This document shows, in pieces, positions 45,779 to 57,467 of a stretch of DNA of 64,000 nt. How positions within the stretch are numbered: position 1 is the stretch's first letter; each line of letters starts with the position of its first letter. The notes beneath the pieces are model-generated. The model made no database searches, was not told where the DNA came from, and saw only the letters and a list, made by a program, of their open reading frames with translations. A program made the translations under genes and the position numbers. Source of the DNA: Bromus sterilis (taxonomy: Eukaryota > Streptophyta > Magnoliopsida > Poales > Poaceae); contig OX465601.1 in NCBI GenBank assembly GCA_950022295.1, positions 118,563,501 to 118,627,500 on the forward strand, given 5' to 3'.

Positions 45779-48520
45779 GGTATTGATGATTGTTACTACT
45801 GTAGCAACATCATTGTATCTTTATTTTCAAGCTTTGTGCCAAGTTATAGCCTCATATGACAAGGGAAGTGAAAGTTGTGACATGCTGTCCAGAAAACAGA
45901 TTCTGTCCTCGTGACGGGAAAAATCAGATCAAATCACCAGTTCATCATTTTGAGTTGAAGTTTTTACACAGCATGCTCTATACAATCACAGAACTTTCGT
46001 ATGTTCTGAGTTTTTTTATTTGAGTTGCAGAAGTACCCCTAAAAAATTCTTTACTACCTGTTGTTCTGTTTTTCACAGATTCTGCCACGTTTTGTCTCTC
46101 CTAACTTTTGCAAACCTTAAGCTTGCTTTTTCTTTGCAAAAACCTTTTGGTAATCTTGAGAAATAGTAGATCTTCAAGAATATCTTTATATCCAGTGGGG
46201 AAAATTATTTATTAAGGGTACTAACCTCTCTAATCAGCTTATGATGAGTTATGTATGAAGGGAGTTTTCAAGTGTGCGATGGAAGATGATGAAAGAAGAC
46301 TGTGGAGTGTCAAGCGATCAAGCTTGGGGATGCACCCATGCATCCCCAATAAATATTCAAGGAGACTCAAGCGTCTAAGCTTGGGGATGCCCCCGTGCAT
46401 CCCCTTCTCCATCAACAATCATCAGTTCGTCCTTCGTCTCACTATATTTTTATCACTTCATGCGTTATGTGCTATGCTTGGGGCGTCTCGCTCTTAGGTT
46501 TTATTTTTAGTTTCTTTATCTTTGCTTGCTGTTCATAACAAGTTAGATCCCGTCTTTCTTTGTGTGGGAGAGAAACACGCTCCACTTTCAAAATCTAGAA
46601 CACATCATAGGATTCTTCATGCCTATCTTTTTGCTGTTGTGTGTTCTTTATCTTTTCGTAGCTACTGCCATGTTTAGTTTTAGTCTTAGTTTGTCTTTAG
46701 CAAGAGCCTTGGCTTTTGTTTAGTTTGTTTCTGGAACTCTCTTTAGTTTTCATTTTTATCTTGTTAAGAGAGTTGGTTGTTGCACTGAGTTGCGTCTTAT
46801 CTTGAGAGTAGGTAATTGAGGTTGCTATTTAATTTTATTAGTAACTTGCAATAGTTTTGAGGTATTGATGTGAGTAATGTTTGAACTTTTGGTGTCAAGA
46901 GCTCTAGCCTATTAGTGATAGGTGTCGTATTTTGGGAAATCCGTGTTTATTTTCAAAACCTACAAAACTAGTTGAGAACTCTAGCTACTAGATGGATCAC
47001 TACTCTTCTGAGGGGTCGGATATTAGAGTACACTCACGTACCATGAGTCGAGGATGCGCAAGGATAACCAAACCCCCATACACTCCTCCTCGGGGTACTT
47101 GTCTCTTTGTGAACCTCCTTACTAGATTGAGAGTTACCGATAATAAGTGCATGAGTTCTTCGGAGTAATGTAAGTATTGAAAGTTGACACTTCCACCTCC
47201 TCATATTTGCTAGCCTCTCCTGTGTCGTGCATTGCCTCCTTCTCACTCCGAGAGTTGGCGTCCACCTTCGCCGGTGCATCCAAACCCTTGGCATGTTACG
47301 CTCTGTCATCATAAACCTCCTTATATCTTTCCTCAAAACAGCCACCATACCTACCTATCAAGGCATTCCCATAGCCTTTCCGAGATATATTGCCATGCAA
47401 CATCCACCACTTCATGACTTGATCTTCATGTCATACATGTTCCTGCTACACTGGCAGCGGCATACATTGCATACATCATGATAGCTACATCTTCTTTATG
47501 TTTTCAGTACCTTGTAAAGTGTGAAAGATCTCCTATATTCTTGTAAAATATAGAGTATTGCCCCTAAAGTGAGGAAAAGATCTGAAAGAGGACAAAATCA
47601 AAAGATCCCAAAGAGGACAAATGAGAGTTAAATAGAAAGAGCCATTGAGGCCACCAAAAAATAAAAAATAAAAAGAGAGAAAGAGAAAAAAGAAAAAGAG
47701 AGAAGGGGGCATACTACTATTCCTTTTGAGAGATCCAAACCAGTACTTCATCTTCTATCCCTTGTACTCCATAGAGATCGTCATCATGCATATAGCTATG
47801 TGGGGACCTTCACACTATAGAACTTGGCTTGTATATTCCAATGATGAGCCTCCTCAAACGAGCTCTAGGTCTTCTTGAGCAAGCAAGTTAGATGCACCCC
47901 CACTAGTTCCCTTGGAGAGATTTTATCTCACATGTGAATCCGTTGCATGGCAATCCCTACTCCTGACATCATATCTATCATATGGCCTTCTCTCGCCTAT
48001 GATTGTCCTCATTGATGTGAGCCTTTCACACCTGTTTGTCTTCCTCCTCCACCATATTTCTCTCTTTGCCATCCAAAGTGTCAACTCTCGTGCTTACGCT
48101 CATCCATTGCATGAGTGCTCAAAATATCGGAAAGGAGTAGATCAAATTGACTTGTACCTGGCTAGTGGTCTGGGGACGAGTCAAGATAAGATTCCAAAGA
48201 AGACCAAGTGTGAAACTTTAGTAGATTGAGTTCTCAACAAAAATACTTTTTCATCTCGTATTCCCTATCCCCTTTCTTGAACGCAAACACCATTTGGAGA
48301 CATTCGATTCACGGACAGCGAGAGCTCTTGCACCCTTTGTTCTTTTGTTGCTTGTGTCAATGCTAATATAGACTCTTGCTTGTTAAGACTTGAATTGATT
48401 TGCATGCTTTGATTGCTTTACTTAAAAATCCTTATATGTTTGTGTGGCATGTCTCCATAGAAATTATGCTTGTTATCATTTACCTACTCGAGGACGAGCA
48501 GGAATTAAGCTTGGGGATGT
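45779..48520. other. Non-coding 3' part of element B
   Basis: It resumes element B after element C. No gene is present. It is similar to the 3' part of element A, including the hairpin pair and the A/G-rich tract (47655-47705), and ends in GAATTAAGCTTGGGGATGT, the plus-strand primer region. Confidence 0.7.
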
Positions 48521-49976
48521 TGACACGTCCCAAACGTATCTATAATTTCTGCTTGCTCCATGCATGATTTGTGTGACTTTGCCATGTTTTGCTTGAACTT
48601 TCATACACTTTTGATCATATTTGGACTAACCTATTAACTCAGTGCACCCAGTTGCCAGTTCCTGTTTTCTGCTGTTTTGTATTTCAGGTTTTTCCAATAA
48701 TTAAAGTGCCCAATAAATCCCGGAAAAAATATATATAAAATCAGCGCTCCAGAAGCTTCCGGAATAACCAAGACATGGCAGGAGGGCCACCACCAGGGGC
48801 CCAGGAGGGTGCCTGGCGCGGACCCACCCTAGGCCGCACCACCTGCCCTCCTGGCTGCCCTGTGGCCCCCCTCGGTGCCCCCTTTGGCCCCTATTTATTC
48901 TCCCGTCAAGGAAACCCTGATTCCAAACCCCTTTTCTCCAGAAGCAATTCCGATCTCCGCCGCCATCGCCATCAAGTTTCGGGGGGACAGAATTCCTGTG
49001 TCGGCACCCTGCCGGGACGGGGAAGTGCCCCCGGATTCATCTCCATCGACGTTGCTTCCTCCCTCCATGAAGCGGGAGTAGTTCCTCCTCGGGGCTGAGG
49101 TTTCTACCAGTAGCTATGTGTTCTTCTCTCTCTCCCATGATGTGATCTTCGTTGTGATCATAGGCTATGTTAATCTAGGGTGATCTCATGATATTTCCCC
49201 TTCCTCTATGTATTGGATTGATGTACTCACTTGATCTTATCTAGTATAATCCCTGAGACCATGGTGACAGCGGTCTATTGGACATGGATTAGAAGAATAT
49301 TTTCATGAGTGATTTCCTCTTTTGTGTGTTGATTGAAGATTGAGAGTCTCTTGGTGCTTGTCTTTGACTATCATTTAGATATGTTGTGGTGATTGTGGTA
49401 CTCTCTTGGATGGCTGCGGTGACATTGGGAAATCCATAGATGAGAACTACGAACTCTGAGGTGTGCTTTTGTAGCCCTACACAGTTCTCGTCCTCTCTTG
49501 ACCACAAAGGAATGACCTCTGAGTACGTCTCCATTGCATGTTTTATGGGAAATATCATGTGATTAGACTATGTTAATGTTGTTGGGAGTTGCCACTAGTG
49601 AAAGTATGAAGCCTAGGCCTTGTTTCCACCATTGCAATACCGTTTGTGCTCACGTTTACCACTTCTTTCTTTGCTGCACTTTTTATTACAGATTTATATT
49701 ACTTCGTTTTGCCACATCTATCACCCATATTTTACCATCAGTTCGCTAAACTAGTGCACCTATACAACTCCTAGTTGTATTAGGTGTGTTGGGGACACAA
49801 GAGACTTCTTGTATCTTAATTGCAGGGTTGCTTGAGAGAGACCATCTTCAACCTCTACTTCCCTGAGTTCGATAAACCTTAGGTCATCCACTTGAGGGAA
49901 ATTTTTGCTGTCCTACAAACCTCTGCGCTTGGAGGCCCAACATAGTCTACAAGAATAGAAGCGTGCGTAGACATAA
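48521..49976 (+). repeat. 3' LTR of element B
   Basis: Starts TGACACGTCCC (the 5' LTR has TGATACGTCCC) and ends GTAGACATAA, followed by the GCACC duplication. Confidence 0.85.
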
Positions 49977-49981
49977 GCACC

Positions 49982-50161
49982 AGGTACCCTCATGCATAGG
50001 AGTCGTGGGGGTATCCCCTCTTCAGTGTCGATGATGGACATGCAAATAGATTGGGGTGAGTTGCATGTTGAGGTTGGAGATGCAACTGGGATGGTTGACT
50101 TTGGATTCAAGAATGGACATGCAGTTGGGTCGAGGTGAAGTTGCGTGTCTAGAGTGGACAC
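49982..50161. other. Short host segment between elements B and D
   Basis: It holds a loose repeat of ATGGACATGCA-TTGGGT-GAGTTGC units (about 50034, 50113). A related phrase, GTCGACATGCAACTGG, stands at 29898 on the far side of the nest, so both are probably parts of one old host sequence. Confidence 0.4.
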
Positions 50162-51210
50162 TGATGAGTGCAGATGACACCTCCTCGTTGGTTACCCTAA
50201 GTGAAAGGTTATGATGCAGACATCGGTAATTTCCCTCAATGAGATACCAAGGTTTGTCTCCCGTAGGATTCCAGAGACGACAAGTAGGTGGAAACTGGAA
50301 AGCAACGACGCTAGGAATTATCCTAAAGCGCTGCGCCAGAAATTGCTTGCCTGGACCTGCACAAAGACATAAGTAACTTTGCTCTCAACGAGTACAGAGA
50401 GGTTGTCTATCTCTCTGACATTGTTGTTTACAAAGGTTAAACGCAAAGGGTAATAATAATGTAACGACAAGAAAAGTAAAGCAGTAAATAAAAGTTGTAA
50501 TCTTATGATGAGCATATGGACCGGGGTACCATGGTGCTCACTAGTAGTGTCTCTCTCCCAAAAGACAGTAAAGAGTTATGCTGGGTTAACAAATTACATC
50601 TAGGCAATTGACAGAATTATAAACGCACCACAATGCTAATTTTGATACAAAAAGTAAAATGGCTCAATCGTATGGGCAGTACACCAAGACAAGTAGATCA
50701 TTGATTCATCGGCATCTACTTACTAATCATCCACCTTGAGATATCTATCTAGAAAATCTCGTTGGTATTAAGTTGTGAGCCACAACTAATGTTGCGAACT
50801 CAAAGGAACGGACAACTGCCTTAAAAATCTATGTGTAATGTAAGCAATCCTTATGACACGCGGTCATAAGCATCACTGTTTTACCCCTAATGGCAACAAC
50901 ACATTCCCTAGTCCCATGTTTCTGTCAATCAAACTGGACATCAGGAGGCATGAACCCATTATCTAGCATAACGCTCCTTCTTGGAGTTATAATTTACTAC
51001 TTGGCCAAAGCAACAAACTATAACGGAGAACATGCATGACTACTCAAGAACACAAATATAAAAGAGAACCAAAAATATTACTTCCACAAATTGAACATAA
51101 TCTCATAATTCGCCGGATCCCAGCAAACACAGCGTAGCAACATAAGATTTATAATAATTACGCCTTGATCATGATAAGGAGCTCACAAGGTCTAGACAAT
51201 GAAGCACAAG
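50162..51210 (-). repeat. 3' LTR fragment of element D
   Basis: It matches the right LTR from the inner end (52655) up to about the position of GATCATGATAGG-AGCTCACA, then switches to Gag sequence. Confidence 0.7.
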
Positions 51211-51222
51211 AGTGGTCCATTG

Positions 51223-52381
51223 CTAGGCAAGGGTGGTGTTCATGGATAGGTTTTTGGCTCTTTCTTCGAGTGAGGAAACAACTTTGAGTTTGACTACCAT
51301 TTGATTTATCAAAGTAGCCTGAGTGTGGGACATATTTAAAACATAATTTTCAGTAGTAGTGAGTCTAGTTTGGAGTTTGGAGATCTCACTAATCAAGCAC
51401 TCAAGTTGCTTGCTAATGTTGTTCAAAATAGAGGAATGCTCAGCTAATTGTGTAGAGAAGGTCTTATTCCTCTCATATTGAATATGCATGTGATTCTTGG
51501 TGGCTTCTCTATCTCTAAAATCCTCTCACTATTCAAACATAGGAGTTATTGGAAGGGAAAGACCTAGGATTATTGTTACCAAAGCTACTCCTATAAGCAT
51601 TGTTGTTGAAGTTGCTCATAGAAATAAAGTTAACATCTACTTGCTCATTCTCTTGAACAACCAAAGAAATTAAAGGAACATCAAGAGGATCAATACGTAC
51701 TTTCTTAGTAAACATAAACATAATCATATCAACCTTCTTATTTAAAGAAGAGATCTCCTCAACATGATTTATCTTCTTACCATTTGGAGACCGTCCGGTG
51801 TGCCATTGAGAATAATTTTCCATGATATCATCTAAGATTTTTGTAGCAACACCAAGAGTAATGGACATAAAAGTTCCTCCCGCGACCGAATCTAATAAGT
51901 TCCGCGAGTTAAAGTTCAATCCTGCATAGGAAGTTTGGATGACATTCCAGGTAGTTAGTCCATGAGTGGCACAATTTTTGACAAGAGATTTCATTCTTTC
52001 GCAAGCTTGAGCAACATGTTCATTATCAACCTAACTAAATTTCATAATGTTGCTCCTCAACTGAATAATCTTAGCAGGGGTATAGTACTTCCCAATAAAA
52101 TCATCCTTACACTTATCCCAATAATCTATGTTATTCCTAGGTAAGGACTGCAACAACTCTTTAGCGCTTCCTCTTAAGGATAAAGGAAAAAACTTGAGCT
52201 TAAGAATGTCACCATTTACTTCCTTATAATTTTGCGTATCACATAATTCGACAAAGTTATTCAAATGCAAAGCAACATCTTCTCCCACTCTACAAAATTG
52301 CTCTTTCATGTCAAGATTGAGCAAAGAAGGTTTTATCTCATACGAAACGCCGAGGTGATAGGTGGAGCAATAGGAGTACAT
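51223..52381 (-). pseudogene. Athila-like Gag remnant of element D
   Basis: It parallels the Gag of element A: LHLNNFVELCDTQNYKEV, FFPLSLRGSAKELLQSLP and CKDDFIGKYYTPAK, then LLDSVAGGTFMS and QVDVNFISMSNFNNNAYR. A TAG at 52031-52033 interrupts the frame inside the domain (same frame on both sides). A second break lies between 51533 and 51489, where a coiled-coil segment continues in another frame. After about 51223 the sequence runs directly into LTR. Confidence 0.75.
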
Positions 52382-52654
52382 ATAAAGTCACCATTACTGT
52401 GACTTGTGAAGTCAGAAAGCTTGGTATTCTTAGTAGAACCGATGCTAGCAGCAGCAAAGCAAACACACTAAACCAAGAAAGTAAACTAGGGACTAAACAA
52501 CTAAAAAATTTAGACTTTTTTTATAAAGGGCACACAAACAAACGTAAGGACAGAAATGTAAACTAACAAGACTAAAAATCAAAGGTAAAAGGTAGTGTGG
52601 AACTCCCCCTATCTTGAAGCTTGGAATCTCCGACAAAGGCACCAGAAATTAGCT

Positions 52655-54288
52655 TGACGGGTGTAGTTAACACCTCCTCGTTGCTTACCCAAAGTGGAAG
52701 GTTATGTTGTAGATAGAAACAAAATTCACTCAATGAAGATACCAAGGTTTATGTCTCCCATAGGATTCTGGAAACAACAAGAAGGTGGAAAACCACGACG
52801 CCAGAAATTAGTTGGTGCGTAAATTGACCTAGAACTTCACACAAGACACAACTAATTTTCTTTCAATGGGTCAGAGAGGTTGCCAACCCCTCAGGCATTG
52901 CTGTTTACAAAGGATTAAACGCAAGAGGTAATAAGAAGGTGCAATGGAAAAGAAAGGAAAACAGTAAACTACTGTGGTGAAAATATATGGTGGTGATGTG
53001 GATCGGGGCGTCAGGGCGCTCACTAGTGACGTCTCTCTCCCAAAATACGATAAAAACTATGTTGGGTGAACAAATTACACCTATGCAATTGACAGAATCA
53101 TGAACACACCGCAATGCTAATTATGCTAATAGAGAGTGCAAGTTTCAATCGTATGAGCATTGCACCAAGACAAGTAGACAATTTATTCATCAACATCTAC
53201 TTACTAATCATCCACTTTGAGATATCTAATCCAAAACATATCGATGGTATTAAGTTGTGAGCCACAACTATATGTTGCAAACCCAAAGCAACGGACAATT
53301 GCTTTAAAATTCTATGCGTAATGTAAGCAACACTTGTAACACACAGTCACATGCATCGCTGTTTTACCCCTAATGGCAACAACACATTCCCTAGTCCCAT
53401 GTTTTTGTCACTCAAGATGGACATCAGGAGGCATGAACTCACTATCTAGCATAACACTCTCTTTTGGATTTACAATCTACTACTTGACGAAAGTAATAAA
53501 TTGTAACGGAGAACATGCAAGAACACTAAAAAATACAATATAAAAGAGATCAAAATATATTACTTCCATAATCTAAACATAATCTCATAATCCATCGGAT
53601 CCCAGCAAACACAACATAACAACATGGAAACTATAGCATATATGCCTTGATCATGATAGGCAGCTCACATGGACTAAACATTCAAGCACATGATCGAAGG
53701 GAATACATCAACTACTTTGCTTCCATGAACCCTAGGTCTAAGGAGGAATTAATCACGAAGCATCTAGGAGGCAATCATGGTGATGGAGGGGCCTCCAGAG
53801 ATCAATCCTCCCTTTGGCAGGGTGCTGGGACAGGAACTTATGCTGATCCCGATCACGGGATCGTGATGGCGGCGGAACAGTGGCAAAAACATGGAAAAGG
53901 AGTTGTCCCTAAGGGTTTTCGGGACGAAAATAATAAATAGGGGCGAAGTCATGCACAGGGGTGGCCCCACCTAGCCAGGCGGCCAGCCCTGGGCGCGCTA
54001 CGTGGCCGCCTAGCCACGAGGTGGCTCCCCGTGGCCCCCTTCGGACATTTGGAAGCTTCCCGCATAAAAGATTTTCTGAAATTATCCGGAATTTTCCAGC
54101 AATATTGATTTTCACATATTTCTGCAATGCACGGATAACAACAGATAGAATTTGGCACTGGGCACTAGGTTAATTGGTTAGTCCCAAATATGTTATAAAA
54201 TGATATGAAAGTGCATGAAAACATATAGCAAAGTTACAAAAGGAAGCATGGAACAAGCAAAAAATATAAATACGTTTCAGACAAATCA
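52655..54288 (-). repeat. 5' LTR of element D
   Basis: Read on the minus strand it starts TGATTTGTCTGAAACGTATT at 54288 and ends ACACCCGTCA at 52655. It is followed by a decayed primer site TTTCTGGTGCCTTTGTCGG near 52645-52625. Confidence 0.75.
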
Positions 54289-55319
54289 TTTCTTAACATC
54301 AATTCCTCCCCTGCGGGCGCACCCAGGCCTTGCCGCTAGTGCTTTTGTTTGCCGACATCGGGTGTGGACGCTGCTGTTGGTTGCGGGCATGCACGACTTT
54401 CCATGTGCAGTCCACCCCGTCCGACGACCCTTCCTCCACCCCGAGTCACGGTGATGGCTCTTTCCCGGCGGTGGCGAGGCAACATCAGTTTTTGCAGGTG
54501 TGGGGCGCCTCGCATCGGGGTCCTTGCCAGCGTTGCTTAGAACCCGGCGGCTTCGGACCCGTGTTCTCCGGTGTCCCTGGACTGCCAACATCTTATGCCA
54601 GGAAGCTTCGGCCTTGGCCATCAGCAGTTGCGTCCCTTCTAGCTCGCTTGGTTCACCGATGACTTGACGACTACAACCACGGTATCTTGGATCTAGGTCT
54701 CTCCAGTCCTAGCTTGCCGGCGTGGCAGGTCACCATCGCCTCCCCCCTCGTGAAGGTCTTCGCTTCGCAGCCGTCCCTACCCTTTATACCTCAAAGCCTC
54801 CCCCTTTTGCCCAATCCAATGCTCGTGGGTTCGGAGGCAGTGCCACCCTCCGGCGGCAGCTGCAACTACACCAACCCCCTTCCGACATGATGACTCTGAC
54901 CATTGCCCCCTCATCATCAATTCCACATTCGACAGTTATGGGATTTAGCTTCTGGCCAGGGAGAAACCCTTGCCTTGTTTGCCGATGCTGGTGGCGGCGA
55001 TGCCTGCAGGTGGCATTTTCCTTCTTGGAGGCGTTGCCATTGTCTTCATTTGCTCCCCTCTCTGAGCTCAGTAGAAACCCTAGGTCCGGATTCTCTGGAC
55101 AGGATGACTCACTACTAGGAAACTGGTCATCTGTGGCGCACCCCTTTTCCTTTTCTGTGGCACATATGTGGGTGTGCCACAGAAAGCTCACCACTAAAAT
55201 TTGTTTTCTGTGGCGCATGTAGCCATGCGCCATAGAAATATTTTTGTGGCGCACCTAGCCCACATGCACCACAGATTTTTTTGAAATTTCAAAAAAAAGA
55301 GGACCATATCTAGATCTCG

Positions 55320-55790
55320 TCGCAGCCGCCGGAGGTGGGGGTTGCTGGAGGATGTGGGTGGAGGATGGGGGCCGCCAGAGATGGTGGAGGAGGGGGAGGT
55401 CGTTGGAGTTGGTGGTTAAGGAGGAGGGGCTCGCCGGAGGATGTCTCCGGAGGTGGTGGTGGAGGAGGCGGTCGCTGTAGGTGGTGGAGGAGGCCATGGC
55501 CGGAGGTGGAGGAGGAGGAGGAGGAGGAGGAGGTGGAGGAGGAGGTCGCCGGTGGTTGGTGGAGGAGGAGGAGGAGATTTCCGGAGGAGGAGGTCTCCCG
55601 GTGGTGGAGGAGGCCATGGCCGAAGGTGGAGGAGGAGGGAGGGAGGAGAAGGGGAGCAGGGGAAGTGGAGGAGAGGACAAGTGGAGGAGAGGAGGAGGAG
55701 GAGGGAGGAGAAGGGGAGAAGGGGAAGTGGAGGAGATGAGAAGAGGAGAAGTGGAGGAGAGGAGGAGGGAGGAGGAGAAGTGACTTTAAA
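55320..55790. repeat. GGAGGA-rich purine block inside the small CACTA
   Basis: Long runs of GGTGGAGGAGGAGG and variants. The minus strand therefore reads as poly-Pro/Ser and the plus strand as Gly/Glu/Arg in several open frames. Such frames are composition effects. Confidence 0.75.
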
Positions 55791-56205
55791 TCCCGAATCT
55801 TGCCACATAATTCTGTGGCGCACCACCTACATATGCGCCACAGAATTGTGTTCCCAAATTTCCAGAATTTTTGCCCTCCAGATCTTGAAAGCCCCGTAAA
55901 AAAATTTCGGTTAGATTTTGGGGATTCTAAAAATCTCCAATGGGGTTCCCCCAATTGAATTCGGATGTAACTTTTCGAGTAGATGATTTTTCATGTAAAA
56001 AACTTTTTCATCTGAGTTCGTATGCAAAAGTTGTGCCCATCTTACAAATTCTAGAGAAATTTTCCAAAAAAAAATCGAAATTCATATTTTTCCAACTTCC
56101 CCTACAAGTATACCCCAAAACATAACTACATCTCATAGGATTTAAAAATTTGAAGTTTTTTTTTCATTTTCTTTAAATTTTTACAAAACTGAAAAGGCGA
56201 TCCAA

Positions 56206-56218
56206 GGGGGGGGGGGGG
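56206..56218. repeat. Run of 13 G
   Basis: Homopolymer tract inside the small CACTA; its length is uncertain in most sequencing methods. Confidence 0.8.
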
Positions 56219-56868
56219 TCAGATCTGTTTTCCACTTTCTATGGCGCACGGTTGTTAGGTGCGCCACATAATATTTTCTCAAATTTCAAAAAAAGTGGGA
56301 ACAATTCTGTAGCGCACCACCTACATATGCGCCACATAATTTTTTTTCAAATTTCAAAAAAAAGAACGTGATCAATTTTCTGTGGCGCATCTAGACTGCA
56401 TGCGCCACAAAATATAGAATTCAGTGGCGCACCTAGACTCCATGCGCCACAGAAATGTCTATATTTCTGTGGCGCACTGTGCACCATGCGTCACAAAAAT
56501 ATTTCTGTGGAGCACACACTTTTTCGTGCGCCACAGAATCCATTCCTATCTATAAGCAGTTTCCTAGTAGTGACTATGGTGTCTCGGCGTTGTTATCCTT
56601 ATGGTAGGCGCTATATTTCTCTCTCGTGGTGTTCCCGGAGTTGGTCTTGGCGATGTTGGACTTATTGTTGGTTTGGTTTTGCCTCTTTTGGTTCGGGCTT
56701 GGTAGGTTTTAACTGTGCTTTGTATCCTCTGTTCGTACTGAGCATCTCTTTTCTCTTTGCTCCGGGCAACATGTTCACGCCTGCTCGTGTCTGTGTCATG
56801 TGTTGTACCCCTCATTGTACTCATTATATTCCTTCTATCAATGAATGATAGTCAAGCTTGCGTGTTCG

Positions 56869-57059
56869 CGTAAAAAGACTTAGCTTTAACTCAAAATGGC
56901 AGTGCTATTTTTCATAATAAAAATGTGTGTGTAGAAACAATTATGCTGGCACATGGTCAAGCTTTGGCCCGAATTGGCCGCCTCACTCATAAGTCTTGTG
57001 AATGTGGTTCTAATAACTTAGAGATGCTATATCAAACAGACGAACAAGAAGGTGACACT
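56869..57059. other. Short intergenic piece, nothing recognised
   Basis: AT-rich sequence between the LINE tail and the MITE cluster; no gene or repeat structure seen. Confidence 0.4.
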
Positions 57060-57464
57060 GGCCTGTTTGGGATTGCTCCGCTCCTTCAAATTTAGCTTCG
57101 ATCCAAGAAACGCAAGCCAAAGAGGATAACTCCGTGATATACTGCTTCGCAAAAAAAACTTGAATCTGGGGTACAACTCCCAGTTTATTGGGAAGCTCTT
57201 TAGGGGGTGCTCAACATAAAAGCTAGAACCTGGAGTTGGAGGGAATTTACCCACCACTGCTACCATTAAGTGGATACCCCTTCATCATCCAATCAAATAG
57301 ATCCTTTCCACCAAATTTTCCATTATTAAAGTTGGAGCTAGATGGAAGCCAAACATGATAAAAAAATCTTTGATAAAGCTACAACTTCTATATAAAGCTG
57401 CTCCAAAGTGAATTTAGTGGAGTAAAAATAATTTTAGTGGAGCGGAGTAGTCTCAAACAGGCCC
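57060..57464. mobile_element. MITE-like element with GGCCTGTTTG ends
   Basis: GGCCTGTTTGGGATTGCTCC at the left is matched by inverted GGAGCGGAGTAGTCTCAAAC-AGGCC at the right, about 25 bp of terminal inverted repeat. No clear target duplication was found, so the superfamily is left open (hAT or Harbinger type). Confidence 0.55.
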
Positions 57465-57467
57465 TAA

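Larger units (their letters stand above)
31285..49976 (+). mobile_element. Element B: non-autonomous Athila-like retrotransposon, target duplication GCACC
   Basis: 5' LTR 31285-32742 and 3' LTR 48521-49976 (1458 and 1456 bp) are flanked by GCACC at 31280-31284 and 49977-49981. The interior is split by element C (33697-45773). Without C the element is about 6.6 kb and has one small damaged reading frame and a long non-coding 3' part. The 3' LTR ends AA where the 5' LTR ends CA. Confidence 0.85.
50162..54288 (-). mobile_element. Element D: Athila-like retrotransposon with large internal deletion, minus strand
   Basis: Right (5') LTR 52655-54288, damaged Gag 52381-51223, left (3') LTR fragment 50162 to about 51210. 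The left LTR keeps only its last ~1.05 kb; the rest of the interior after Gag and the first ~0.6 kb of that LTR are deleted. The flanks GACAC and TTTCT do not match, so no target duplication is seen. Confidence 0.75.
55110..56572. mobile_element. Small non-autonomous CACTA with target duplication ACT
   Basis: Ends are CACTACTAGGAAACTG (55110) and CAGTTTCCTAGTAGTG inverted (to 56572), flanked by ACT at 55107-55109 and 56573-56575. Subterminal copies of CTGTGGCGCA...TGCGCCACAGAA resemble those of the CACTA ending at 5702. The centre is a purine-rich block and no transposase is present. Confidence 0.9.
54289..56868 (+). mobile_element. Probable LINE 3' end, interrupted by a small CACTA
   Basis: GC-rich sequence without a stable frame ends in TTCTATCAATGAATGATAGTCAAGCTTGCGTGTTCGCGTAAAAA, the common 3' tail of Triticeae LINEs as I recall it. 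The left side is cut by element D. A captured gene fragment is an alternative for the part before 55106. Confidence 0.4.

Noticed and set aside
29944..54288. LTR fragment E and element D as the two ends of one element
   Set aside because: They are in opposite orientation, and the flanks (CTGGG, GACAC, TTTCT) do not match.
55255..55954. Proline-rich minus-strand protein
   Set aside because: Comes from a GGAGGA purine block between CACTA termini; three frames are open simultaneously.
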